Below, piece after piece: positions 9,631 through 15,969 of a stretch of 64,000 nucleotides of DNA; position 1 is the stretch's first letter; each line of letters begins with the position of its first letter. The position numbers were made by a program, and so were the translations under genes. Under the pieces are notes generated by a model. The model worked only from the letters and a program-made list of their open reading frames with translations, had not been told where the DNA came from and searched no databases. The stretch comes from Edaphobacter acidisoli (lineage in GTDB: Bacteria; Acidobacteriota; Terriglobia; Terriglobales; Acidobacteriaceae), in the NCBI RefSeq assembly GCF_014642855.1, contig NZ_BMJB01000001.1, positions 1,364,001 to 1,428,000 on the forward strand, read 5' to 3'.

Positions 9631-9771
9631 CTGCATCCAACGAACAGAGGCAGCGGGCGGCGAGGCGTATCGTGTGAAATCTCGGTTAATTCCACGCCAA
9701 AACCCTTGTAAACACTAGCGCTGCGCTCCTCCGCACGTTCACAATAGCTTCATCCACAAATGGAGGAATGA

Positions 9772-10854
9772 ATGCAGACCAACGCCAGCCGGCCCGCGAA
9801 GATGCTTGCCGTCCTTACCGCAGTTGCCCTGACCACCGTCCTTACTGCCTGCAAATCCAGCAGCGGCCCATCCACCGAGAACGTTACGCTCAATGGCGGA
9901 GGCAGCACCTTCGTCAATCCGGTTATGTCGCGCTGGACACATGACTTTGCAGCTGCCCACACCGGCACGCAGATTAACTACCAGTCCATCGGTTCCGGGG
10001 GCGGTGTTCAGCAGGTCAAAGCCGGTACAGTCGACTTCGGCGCTTCGGACTACCCGCTGACCGACGCCAACCTCGCTGAGATGAAGCCTATGCTGCAGAT
10101 CCCCGAGACCGCAGGCCCCGTCTGCATCACCTACAACCTCCCCGGCCTCACCAAGCCGCTCCAGCTTTCGGCTGAAGCCATCTCCGGCATCTTCCTAGGC
10201 AAAATCACCAGCTGGCAGGATCCCATCCTGAAGAAGGACAACCCCGGCGTCGCCCTCCCCAATATCAAAGTCGTCGTTGCCCACCGCACCGACGGCTCCG
10301 GCACCACCGCCGCTTTCACCACCTACCTCTCGGCCGTCTCGCCTGAGTGGTCCACGAAGGTCGGCAAAGGCGGAGCGGTCTCCTGGCCCGTCGGCCTCGG
10401 CGGCAAAGGCTCCGAAGGCGTCACCGCGCAGGTTCGCCAGTCCCCTGGCGGCATCGGCTATGTTGAGCTGATCTACGCGCAGCAGAACAACCTCGCAGTC
10501 GCCAACGTCCGTAACCAGGCCGGCAACTACATCACGCCCAGCACGGCCAGCACAACCGCAGCCATCGCGGCCTTCGCCGATCAGCTCAACAAAGACCCGC
10601 GCGTGCCCATCGTCAACGCTCCCGCCTCCGCGCCCGAAGCCTACCCCATCTCGACCCTGACCTTCCTCATCATCCCGAAGGACGGCACAGACGTGGGCAA
10701 GCGCACGATGCTGAAGAAGTTCATCCAGTACATCGTCACCGACGGACAGCTCATCGCATCCCAGCTCAACTACGCTCCACTCCCCGACGGGGTGAAGCAG
10801 TATGACCAGCAGCAGCTCAGCCAGATGACCGTCAACGGTCAGCCGGTACAGTAA
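9772..10854 (+). CDS. pstS: Phosphate ABC transporter substrate-binding lipoprotein PstS
   Basis: This 360-residue protein is a PstS-type phosphate binder. It has a lipoprotein signal (VLTAC), the phosphate-loop GGGSTFVNP, the GSGGGVQQV turn, DFGASD, and the second phosphate loop HRTDGSGTT. A GGAGG ribosome-binding site precedes ATG 9772. No pstC, pstA, pstB or phoU gene is beside it, so it must work with permease components encoded elsewhere or serve as an extra binding protein. A long inverted repeat with a T-rich tail lies just downstream and probably ends transcription. Confidence 0.93.
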   Translation: MQTNASRPAKMLAVLTAVALTTVLTACKSSSGPSTENVTLNGGGSTFVNPVMSRWTHDFAAAHTGTQINYQSIGSGGGVQQVKAGTVDFGASDYPLTDANLAEMKPMLQIPETAGPVCITYNLPGLTKPLQLSAEAISGIFLGKITSWQDPILKKDNPGVALPNIKVVVAHRTDGSGTTAAFTTYLSAVSPEWSTKVGKGGAVSWPVGLGGKGSEGVTAQVRQSPGGIGYVELIYAQQNNLAVANVRNQAGNYITPSTASTTAAIAAFADQLNKDPRVPIVNAPASAPEAYPISTLTFLIIPKDGTDVGKRTMLKKFIQYIVTDGQLIASQLNYAPLPDGVKQYDQQQLSQMTVNGQPVQ

Positions 10855-10860
10855 AACCCT

Positions 10861-10950
10861 CGACCACGGATTCACACGGATCGATACGGACAAGGCTTTC
10901 TAAGCACCAAATCCGTGTTCATCCGCGTGAATCCGTGGTCGTTTTCTTTT
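10861..10950 (+). terminator. Long inverted repeat acting as terminator after pstS (CCACGGATT family)
   Basis: Arms of 21 bases at 10861-10881 and 10921-10941 pair with one mismatch around a 39-base loop, and a TTTTCTTTTT tract follows. The core CCACGGATTCAC also forms the inverted repeat at 12623-12693. The element separates pstS from convergent thiD. Confidence 0.7.
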
Positions 10951-10953
10951 TAA

Positions 10954-11748
10954 TCAGTCATCCCACCGCATCTGCCAAAGATGCTCCACCGGTCCGCGCC
11001 CCTTCCCCATTGCATGCGCGGCGCGCAACGCACCCGTCACATACTCTTTCGCGCTGCGTGGAGCATCTGCATCGCCCCGCACCAGTCCGCACAGCAACGC
11101 GCTCGAAAGCGCGCACCCGGTCCCATGGGTCGAACTGGTCTCCACATGCTCGCCGGACAGCCAGCGCATCCTGCCATCTGCCGTCATCACAAAATCGTCC
11201 GGCACCGCGAGATGCCCGCCCGTAGCCATCACGCTCAACCCGCGCACAGCCCGTTGCAACGCCCGCGCCGCCTCCGGTACATCGTCGCGCTCGGCAACAC
11301 GTCTGCCGGAGAGCATCGCAAGCTCATCCAGATTCGGAGTCACCCAATCCACCAGCGGCAACAGCCGCTCACGCATCAACGCGACGCCATCGGCCTCCAA
11401 CAGCTCTCTGCCCGAACTCGACCGCAGCACCGGGTCCAGCACAACCGCAACACCCGTCCTGCGAACGCGCTCCAGAAAATCCGCGACAGCCACTACATTC
11501 GCCGCCGTCGCCAGCATCCCAATCTTGATCCCTGCCGCAGGCAGATCGTCCCACAGGCAATCCAGCGTCTCCCGCACCACCTCGGCCTTGACCGGATGCA
11601 TACCGCGCACCCCCACAGTAGACTGCACCGTCAACCCTGTAATGCAAGAAGTCCCAAACAACCCATGCGCGCGAAACACCATCAGGTCCGCCGTAATTCC
11701 AGCACCCGACGAGGGATCAAACCCCGCAATCGTCAAAACCGTCTTCAT
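10954..11748 (-). CDS. thiD: Hydroxymethylpyrimidine/phosphomethylpyrimidine kinase
   Basis: ThiD phosphorylates HMP and then HMP-P in thiamine biosynthesis. The start MKTVLTIAGFDPSSGAG is the family's N-terminal signature, and the C-terminal HGTGCALSSALL is the ATP/anion-hole motif of this ribokinase-fold enzyme. Start ATG 11748 gives 264 residues; a GTG 15 bases further upstream would add five residues of no family value. GATAAT lies 7 bases before the ATG, suggesting a leaderless mRNA. No other thi gene and no obvious TPP riboswitch are adjacent. Confidence 0.93.
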   Translation of the reverse strand: MKTVLTIAGFDPSSGAGITADLMVFRAHGLFGTSCITGLTVQSTVGVRGMHPVKAEVVRETLDCLWDDLPAAGIKIGMLATAANVVAVADFLERVRRTGVAVVLDPVLRSSSGRELLEADGVALMRERLLPLVDWVTPNLDELAMLSGRRVAERDDVPEAARALQRAVRGLSVMATGGHLAVPDDFVMTADGRMRWLSGEHVETSSTHGTGCALSSALLCGLVRGDADAPRSAKEYVTGALRAAHAMGKGRGPVEHLWQMRWDD

Positions 11749-11755
11749 CCACTCG

Positions 11756-11761
11756 ATTATC
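11756..11761 (-). promoter_or_regulatory. -10 element for leaderless thiD
   Basis: On the minus strand GATAAT is separated by 7 bases from the thiD ATG at 11748, with no ribosome-binding site in between. Confidence 0.45.
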
Positions 11762-11792
11762 ACCCACTCGCAAACACGTCTCCCCTATGTCG

Positions 11793-11822
11793 GTCATTCT
11801 GAGCGCAGCGAAGAACCCCAGC
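11793..11822. repeat. TCATTCTGAGCG intergenic repeat, copy 1
   Basis: The sequence TCATTCTGAGCGCAGCGAAG followed by AACCCC belongs to a dispersed family with further copies near 22862, 29961, 30048, 60331 and 62927. This copy lies between thiD and pyrF. Confidence 0.75.
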
Positions 11823-11886
11823 ATTGTGCCCAAAGCTCCACGTGTCTCGATGAAGACCACCACTGCGTTATCTGCCCCACACCCGC

Positions 11887-11892
11887 TAAACT
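11887..11892 (+). promoter_or_regulatory. -10 element for leaderless pyrF
   Basis: TAAACT is 6 bases before the GTG start at 11899. The spacer AAAAGC is identical to the one before the PfkB gene. Confidence 0.5.
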
Positions 11893-11898
11893 AAAAGC

Positions 11899-12621
11899 GT
11901 GACCTCAAGATTCGACCCCAAAGACCACCTCATCGTAGCCCTCGACTTCCCCGATGCCCGCCAGGCCCTCGATCTCGTCGACTCACTCGGCGACGCCTGC
12001 CAGTGGTTCAAGGTCGGCCTCGAACTCTACTTCGCCGCCGGCAACCGCCTCATCGAAGACCTCCGCAACCGCGGCTTCGACGTCTTCCTCGACCTCAAGC
12101 TCCACGACATCCCCAACACCGTCGCCAGCGCCGTCCGCACCGCCACCGCCGCAGGAGCATCGCTGCTGACCATCCACGCCTGCGGAGGCGCCGCCATGAT
12201 GACCGCTGCCGCTCAGGCAGCCACTGCGCCCGGCTCGCCGCGCCTGCTCGCCGTCACCGTTCTCACCAGCATGGACTCGGTCGAGCTCGCCGGCATAGGC
12301 ATCCCGGACACTCCCGCCGTGCAAGCACTCCGCCTGGCCAAACTCGCCCACTCGTGCGGCATCGACGGCATGGTCTGCTCACCTGAAGAAGTCGCCACCC
12401 TGCGCTCCGAACTCGGCCAGGACGCCCTGCTCGTCATCCCTGGTATCCGCCCCGCAGGAGCAGCCCTGAACGACCAGAAACGCGTCGCTACGCCCGAATC
12501 AGCCATGGCCGCAGGAGCATCCATGCTCGTCGTCGGCCGTCCCATCACCCGCGCCGCCAGCCCCATTCGGGCCGCCCGCGCCATCCTCGACGAGATCACC
12601 GCCGGAGCACCCACAACGTGA
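11899..12621 (+). CDS. pyrF: Orotidine 5'-phosphate decarboxylase
   Basis: PyrF makes UMP from OMP in the last step of de novo pyrimidine synthesis. The catalytic block DLKLHDIPNT, with its Asp-Lys-x-x-Asp array, is intact, and the phosphate-binding end VVGRPITRA is present. The 240-residue length is usual for the short-type enzyme. The start is GTG 11899, with a TAAACT element 6 bases upstream and no ribosome-binding site. It is monocistronic and ends in an inverted repeat shared with the convergent gene. Confidence 0.95.
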   Translation: MTSRFDPKDHLIVALDFPDARQALDLVDSLGDACQWFKVGLELYFAAGNRLIEDLRNRGFDVFLDLKLHDIPNTVASAVRTATAAGASLLTIHACGGAAMMTAAAQAATAPGSPRLLAVTVLTSMDSVELAGIGIPDTPAVQALRLAKLAHSCGIDGMVCSPEEVATLRSELGQDALLVIPGIRPAGAALNDQKRVATPESAMAAGASMLVVGRPITRAASPIRAARAILDEITAGAPTT

Positions 12622-12622
12622 A

Positions 12623-12693
12623 ACGGCCACGGATTCACGCGAAATTCACGAGATGAAAATCAATCCGTGAGATCTGCACAAATCCGTGGCCGT
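12623..12693. repeat. CCACGGATT inverted repeat between pyrF and the convergent gene
   Basis: Arms ACGGCCACGGATT (12623-12635) and AATCCGTGGCCGT (12681-12693) pair perfectly. It begins right after the pyrF stop and ends 13 bases before the stop of the convergent gene, so it may serve as a two-way terminator. The core is shared with the element at 10861. Confidence 0.65.
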
Positions 12694-12705
12694 CTTGTCT
12701 GATTC

Positions 12706-13620
12706 CTACTGCCTGTTCCCGACGTTCTGCTTCTCCGCCACGACATTGCTGTCGCTCAGACGCAGCGCCAGCGCCTTGGCCGATCCTCCGCTCTGCTGAA
12801 ACTCGCTCAGGTCCAACTCAGCCACATCGTAGCCAAGACGCCTCAGCCGACTAGCCAGGTCCGTCCCGACCTTGCCCATCAGGATGCGGTCGCCAATGTT
12901 GATCACGTTGCAGGCAAACTGCGTCGCCTCGTGCTCATTGACCACAATGCGCTTCTCCGCCGGATACGCCGCCTCAATCTTCTTGATCGAAGCCGCGTCA
13001 AACGCCTCCGCGAAGTACATCACATGCCCCAGGCCCAACGGCGCAAAGCACATATCCAGATGGAAGAACCTCGGGTCCATCAGGTGCAGCGAAGTCACGC
13101 CAACATGCCACGCATCTGCAACATGCTTATGGCTCTGCTTGCACGTCCTGACGCCATGCGCAGCCCAAAGATGCTGCCCCTTCTCGTCAAAAAGCGCATC
13201 GCCTTCGCCCTCGAAGGAAGTCTCCCGCGGCGTCTCCCACAGCAGGAAGCCAGCATCCTGCAACCACTTACGCAGATGCTGTTCCTCGGGCTCGCGCTGC
13301 TTGTGCGCAAAGCTCGAAATGGCTGCGACCCCATGCTGCACCAGCGCCGCGTGGGCCACAAACACCATGTCAGGCGACCCCTTCCGAGCCGGCAACAGCC
13401 GCACGTCAGCGATCTGCTGTAGATGCTGATACAGGTTCTTCCACTGCGCAAACACCACATCGCGCGCAGGCTGATGAAGATTTCCCGCCATCCAGGGGTT
13501 AATGACGTAGTTAACGTCATACCACTCCGGAGGACACATCAGGTAGGTTGGTTTGTCGAAATGGGGAAGTGGAGCAAAGGTTGAAGCGAGGGAAGAAGCT
13601 GTACTGCAGGTGGTATTCAT
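12706..13620 (-). CDS. Amidinotransferase/DDAH-fold protein lacking the usual catalytic Cys
   Basis: The 304-residue protein has the guanidine-group-modifying fold of arginine/dimethylarginine hydrolases and amidinotransferases. Motifs include PDMVFVAHAAL, FEGEGDALF and FFHLDMCFAPLG (with the catalytic His). The C-terminal block that is normally SGG-x-x-KC-L/M-T-LR reads SGGSAKALALRL (residues 277-288), so Ala 283 stands where the nucleophilic Cys is expected. The codon is plainly GCG. Start ATG 13620 is preceded by an AGGAAA sequence; 15 codons upstream have no family value. The fold call is good; loss of the standard activity is inference. Confidence 0.8.
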   Translation of the reverse strand: MNTTCSTASSLASTFAPLPHFDKPTYLMCPPEWYDVNYVINPWMAGNLHQPARDVVFAQWKNLYQHLQQIADVRLLPARKGSPDMVFVAHAALVQHGVAAISSFAHKQREPEEQHLRKWLQDAGFLLWETPRETSFEGEGDALFDEKGQHLWAAHGVRTCKQSHKHVADAWHVGVTSLHLMDPRFFHLDMCFAPLGLGHVMYFAEAFDAASIKKIEAAYPAEKRIVVNEHEATQFACNVINIGDRILMGKVGTDLASRLRRLGYDVAELDLSEFQQSGGSAKALALRLSDSNVVAEKQNVGNRQ

Positions 13621-13773
13621 AAAAGCCGTTTTCCTACTTTCCGGTCTAGAGTCTGCCCCTCCCAATAGGCCTTAGTCAAGTCCGGCACTAATGATTTTCT
13701 GTACAACTTTGGTTCGGCCTACCACATTCGGAATACAGTTGACAACCGCATGAAAACCAAATGAATTGCCAGC

Positions 13774-13796
13774 AAAAAAGCCCCATTCCTGGGGCT
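13774..13796 (-). terminator. Rho-independent terminator of the small zinc-ribbon gene
   Basis: On the minus strand AGCCCC and GGGGCT pair around a 6-base loop and a run of six T follows. It lies about 80 bases beyond the stop of the 59-residue protein at 13876-14055. Confidence 0.75.
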
Positions 13797-13875
13797 CTTT
13801 CACCGCTGCATCTTGCAGCTCTCAAATCAGTTGATGAAAATTGATCGACACCGAAAAACAGCATCAGCGGCACCG

Positions 13876-14055
13876 TTACAGCTTCTCGTAAAAATCACAA
13901 GCCGAGCACGAGATATACACCCCACCCGGAACACCGCGCTCGCGGTCCTTCACGCGCTTGACGATGCGCGTCGGCTTGGAGCACTTCGGACAATCCGTGC
14001 TCTTCTGCGTATCCATGACTTTCTTGCGGTCACCAGTCTTGGCAATCTTTGCCAT
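13876..14055 (-). CDS. Small four-cysteine zinc-ribbon protein
   Basis: This 59-residue frame starts at ATG 14055 behind a GAGATGAGGGA ribosome-binding site. It has a basic N-terminus (MAKIAKTGDRKK) and two CxxC pairs, CPKC (22-25) and CSAC (50-53), as in zinc ribbons. It ends FYEKL. The pattern resembles small ribosome- or nucleic-acid-associated zinc-ribbon proteins, but I do not recognise a named family. The terminator just downstream supports it being a real, independently transcribed gene. Confidence 0.75.
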   Translation of the reverse strand: MAKIAKTGDRKKVMDTQKSTDCPKCSKPTRIVKRVKDRERGVPGGVYISCSACDFYEKL

Positions 14056-14272
14056 AATCCCTCATCTCCCTGTTTCAGATAGTGCGGCCCGTGCGCGCGA
14101 ATCGAACTTCTCAAGGGTTGTCGCGGAAAGCCACAACGAAACCACGGCGAGAAAGACTGCGATTGAGAGCCTCTTAACAGTCTACACGACCACAGCCCTG
14201 AGGGGTACGCTGCCTGCATGTGCGGAAAAGCCCCCATGCAGCCACCTGCCTGTTCATGAGAAAATCCCTCAC

Positions 14273-14470
14273 ATGAACGACTTCATCCCCAAAGCTCCCA
14301 CGCAAAAGATCGGCGGACTCGGCCCCAAGGCGGCCCGGCTCCAGGCCCTGCGCGAAAAAGCCGCCAAGCTCAACGACTCGGCCAAGAGTACCCACGCCGA
14401 CTCCGGGCCTTCAGCCAAGGCCAGCAAGGCCCCTGCAAAGAAGACCGCATTCCAGCGCAAAGCCACCTAG
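14273..14470 (+). CDS. Small basic Ala/Lys-rich hypothetical protein
   Basis: A 65-residue frame beginning MNDFIPKAPTQKIGG with a low-complexity, Lys/Ala/Ser-rich second half. It is predicted to be mostly helical then disordered. Only a weak TGAGAAAA sequence stands before the ATG. There is no recognised domain, and the frame continues open upstream, so the call rests on position between genes and a plausible start. It may be a nucleic-acid-associated small protein, or not a gene. Confidence 0.4.
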   Translation: MNDFIPKAPTQKIGGLGPKAARLQALREKAAKLNDSAKSTHADSGPSAKASKAPAKKTAFQRKAT

Positions 14471-14502
14471 CCGCAAGTCCGGCTTGTAGCAAATCATGAA
14501 TC

Positions 14503-14547
14503 CGGGTGCCCCATCTTCGCGGCAGTTTATCGCCGCTAAGGTGGGGT
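14503..14547. repeat. GGGTGCCCCA hairpin repeat, copy 1
   Basis: GGGTGCCCCATC is followed by a GCGG...CCGC stem that closes with GGTGGGG. Related elements lie at 24019, 29386, 29459 and 54588. Confidence 0.6.
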
Positions 14548-14565
14548 TCTTATCAGGCCACAAGC

Positions 14566-14976
14566 CTACCGCCAGCTCACCGCCAGGTGCCATCGCAGGT
14601 CCCGCGCCCTGGTCTTCTCCAGCACCACCGCATACTCCATCAGCTCCGCGAGCACCTGTTCTCCCTCGCTCCCCAACTGCTGCGGCTCATGCTGCAAGGT
14701 GTCCACCAGCGCCAGCACCGTCCTTAACCCGTCCGCGGGGGAATACCACTGCGGCGGAGGCAGCCGGCGAATCAGGTCCTTGTCTCCCGCACCTTCTTCA
14801 ATCAGCAGCGACATCGAGTTCTCATCTGCCGAAAAGAACTCAATCAGCGGCTTCACCCCTAGCTTAAGCGCCAGCCGTTCCAGCGCATCCTCATGCCGCG
14901 CCATCGAGCGCCCATTCACAAAAATATCGAACCCAGGGTCATCACCCTCAACCACGATGTACATCGAAGCAGCCAT
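14566..14976 (-). CDS. Conserved-looking hypothetical protein (136 aa)
   Basis: The protein begins MAASMYIVVEGDDPGFD and is acidic, with no signal peptide or membrane segment. It contains no motif I can assign. The ATG at 14976 is 7 bases downstream of TAAACT on the same strand, matching the leaderless pattern seen at other genes here, and supports this start over one 25 codons upstream. It lies 40 bases after the membrane-protein gene on the same strand but probably has its own promoter. Confidence 0.65.
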   Translation of the reverse strand: MAASMYIVVEGDDPGFDIFVNGRSMARHEDALERLALKLGVKPLIEFFSADENSMSLLIEEGAGDKDLIRRLPPPQWYSPADGLRTVLALVDTLQHEPQQLGSEGEQVLAELMEYAVVLEKTRARDLRWHLAVSWR

Positions 14977-14983
14977 GACTGAA

Positions 14984-14989
14984 AGTTTA
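14984..14989 (-). promoter_or_regulatory. -10 element for leaderless hypothetical gene
   Basis: TAAACT on the minus strand lies 7 bases before ATG 14976; no ribosome-binding site is seen. Confidence 0.45.
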
Positions 14990-15016
14990 TCCCCACCACA
15001 CGGATCGGAAAAAGTA

Positions 15017-15883
15017 TCAGCGCAGAGACAGGACCTCGCTTTTGTCATCACACCGCAACATCAACAGCAGCGCGGCGCCGCATGTCAGCAAAGCAATTCC
15101 GCAACCCATCCTGATCGTGAATCGCGGCGTCCACAGAACAAAACCTACGGCCAGCACCAGCAAAGGGACAATCAAATAACGAGCGGCAAATCGCACGGGA
15201 CGCATCTCACGCAAAAGCCACACCGTCAGCAGCGTACTCACCGCGCCAGAAACCAATATCCACGCTCCCGGCAGGCCACCGAAGCCCTGACCGCCGTGCC
15301 CACACAGCAACAAACCCAGCCCAGGTGGAAGACACACCGCCGCAGTCGCCTCCGCAAAGCCAACACCCTGAAGAGCCTTATGCAGCCAGACACTCAAAGC
15401 AGCGATCAGCAGCACTGTGACGATCAAACCACCAAACGGAATCCAACCGGCAGTGTCCGCAGGCATTTCAAGCGGAAGCAATAACAGCAGACCACCAAGA
15501 CCGGCCAGCGAAGGAAGCAGCAACCGCATGGTGTCGTCTCGAGACAGCGATTCGATCACCACCACCGCAACCGGGATCGCGGAGAACCCTGCCACACCGA
15601 TCGTATCCGTCAGTCTCGAAGTCACCCCGGCAAAGAACAGCGCCGGAACGCCGAAGAATCCGAGCCCACCGACGGCCAGCAAGAGCCGACTGCGCCATTT
15701 CAACCTGGCGCGGCCTCCGTTCCAGATCAGCGCACAAAGACCAGCTCCGGTCCCAACAGCTGCAAGTTCCACCCCTTGGCGTCGAACGCCGCTCCATGCA
15801 TCGCCGCCTGAAAAAGCAACCAACGACGCACACGCAGAGAGCGCGCAGAGAACCGCGAATGCCAGCCAGACTCTCCAACTCAT
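15017..15883 (-). CDS. Multi-spanning membrane protein, DMT/EamA-like
   Basis: The 288-residue sequence has about nine or ten hydrophobic helices in series and short loops, consistent with a drug/metabolite-transporter-like permease of the inner membrane. The repeat-like arrangement (two halves of four to five helices) fits EamA proteins, but there is no diagnostic motif, so substrate and direction are unknown. ATG 15883 has a GATGAGG ribosome-binding sequence. Confidence 0.65.
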   Translation of the reverse strand: MSWRVWLAFAVLCALSACASLVAFSGGDAWSGVRRQGVELAAVGTGAGLCALIWNGGRARLKWRSRLLLAVGGLGFFGVPALFFAGVTSRLTDTIGVAGFSAIPVAVVVIESLSRDDTMRLLLPSLAGLGGLLLLLPLEMPADTAGWIPFGGLIVTVLLIAALSVWLHKALQGVGFAEATAAVCLPPGLGLLLCGHGGQGFGGLPGAWILVSGAVSTLLTVWLLREMRPVRFAARYLIVPLLVLAVGFVLWTPRFTIRMGCGIALLTCGAALLLMLRCDDKSEVLSLR

Positions 15884-15969
15884 CGCCTCATCCCGCTCTC
15901 CATTCCATCTACCCGCAAAGCAAAGAGGCCGCGCACCTGCGCGACCTCTTTTTCATTTATGCTACTGCC

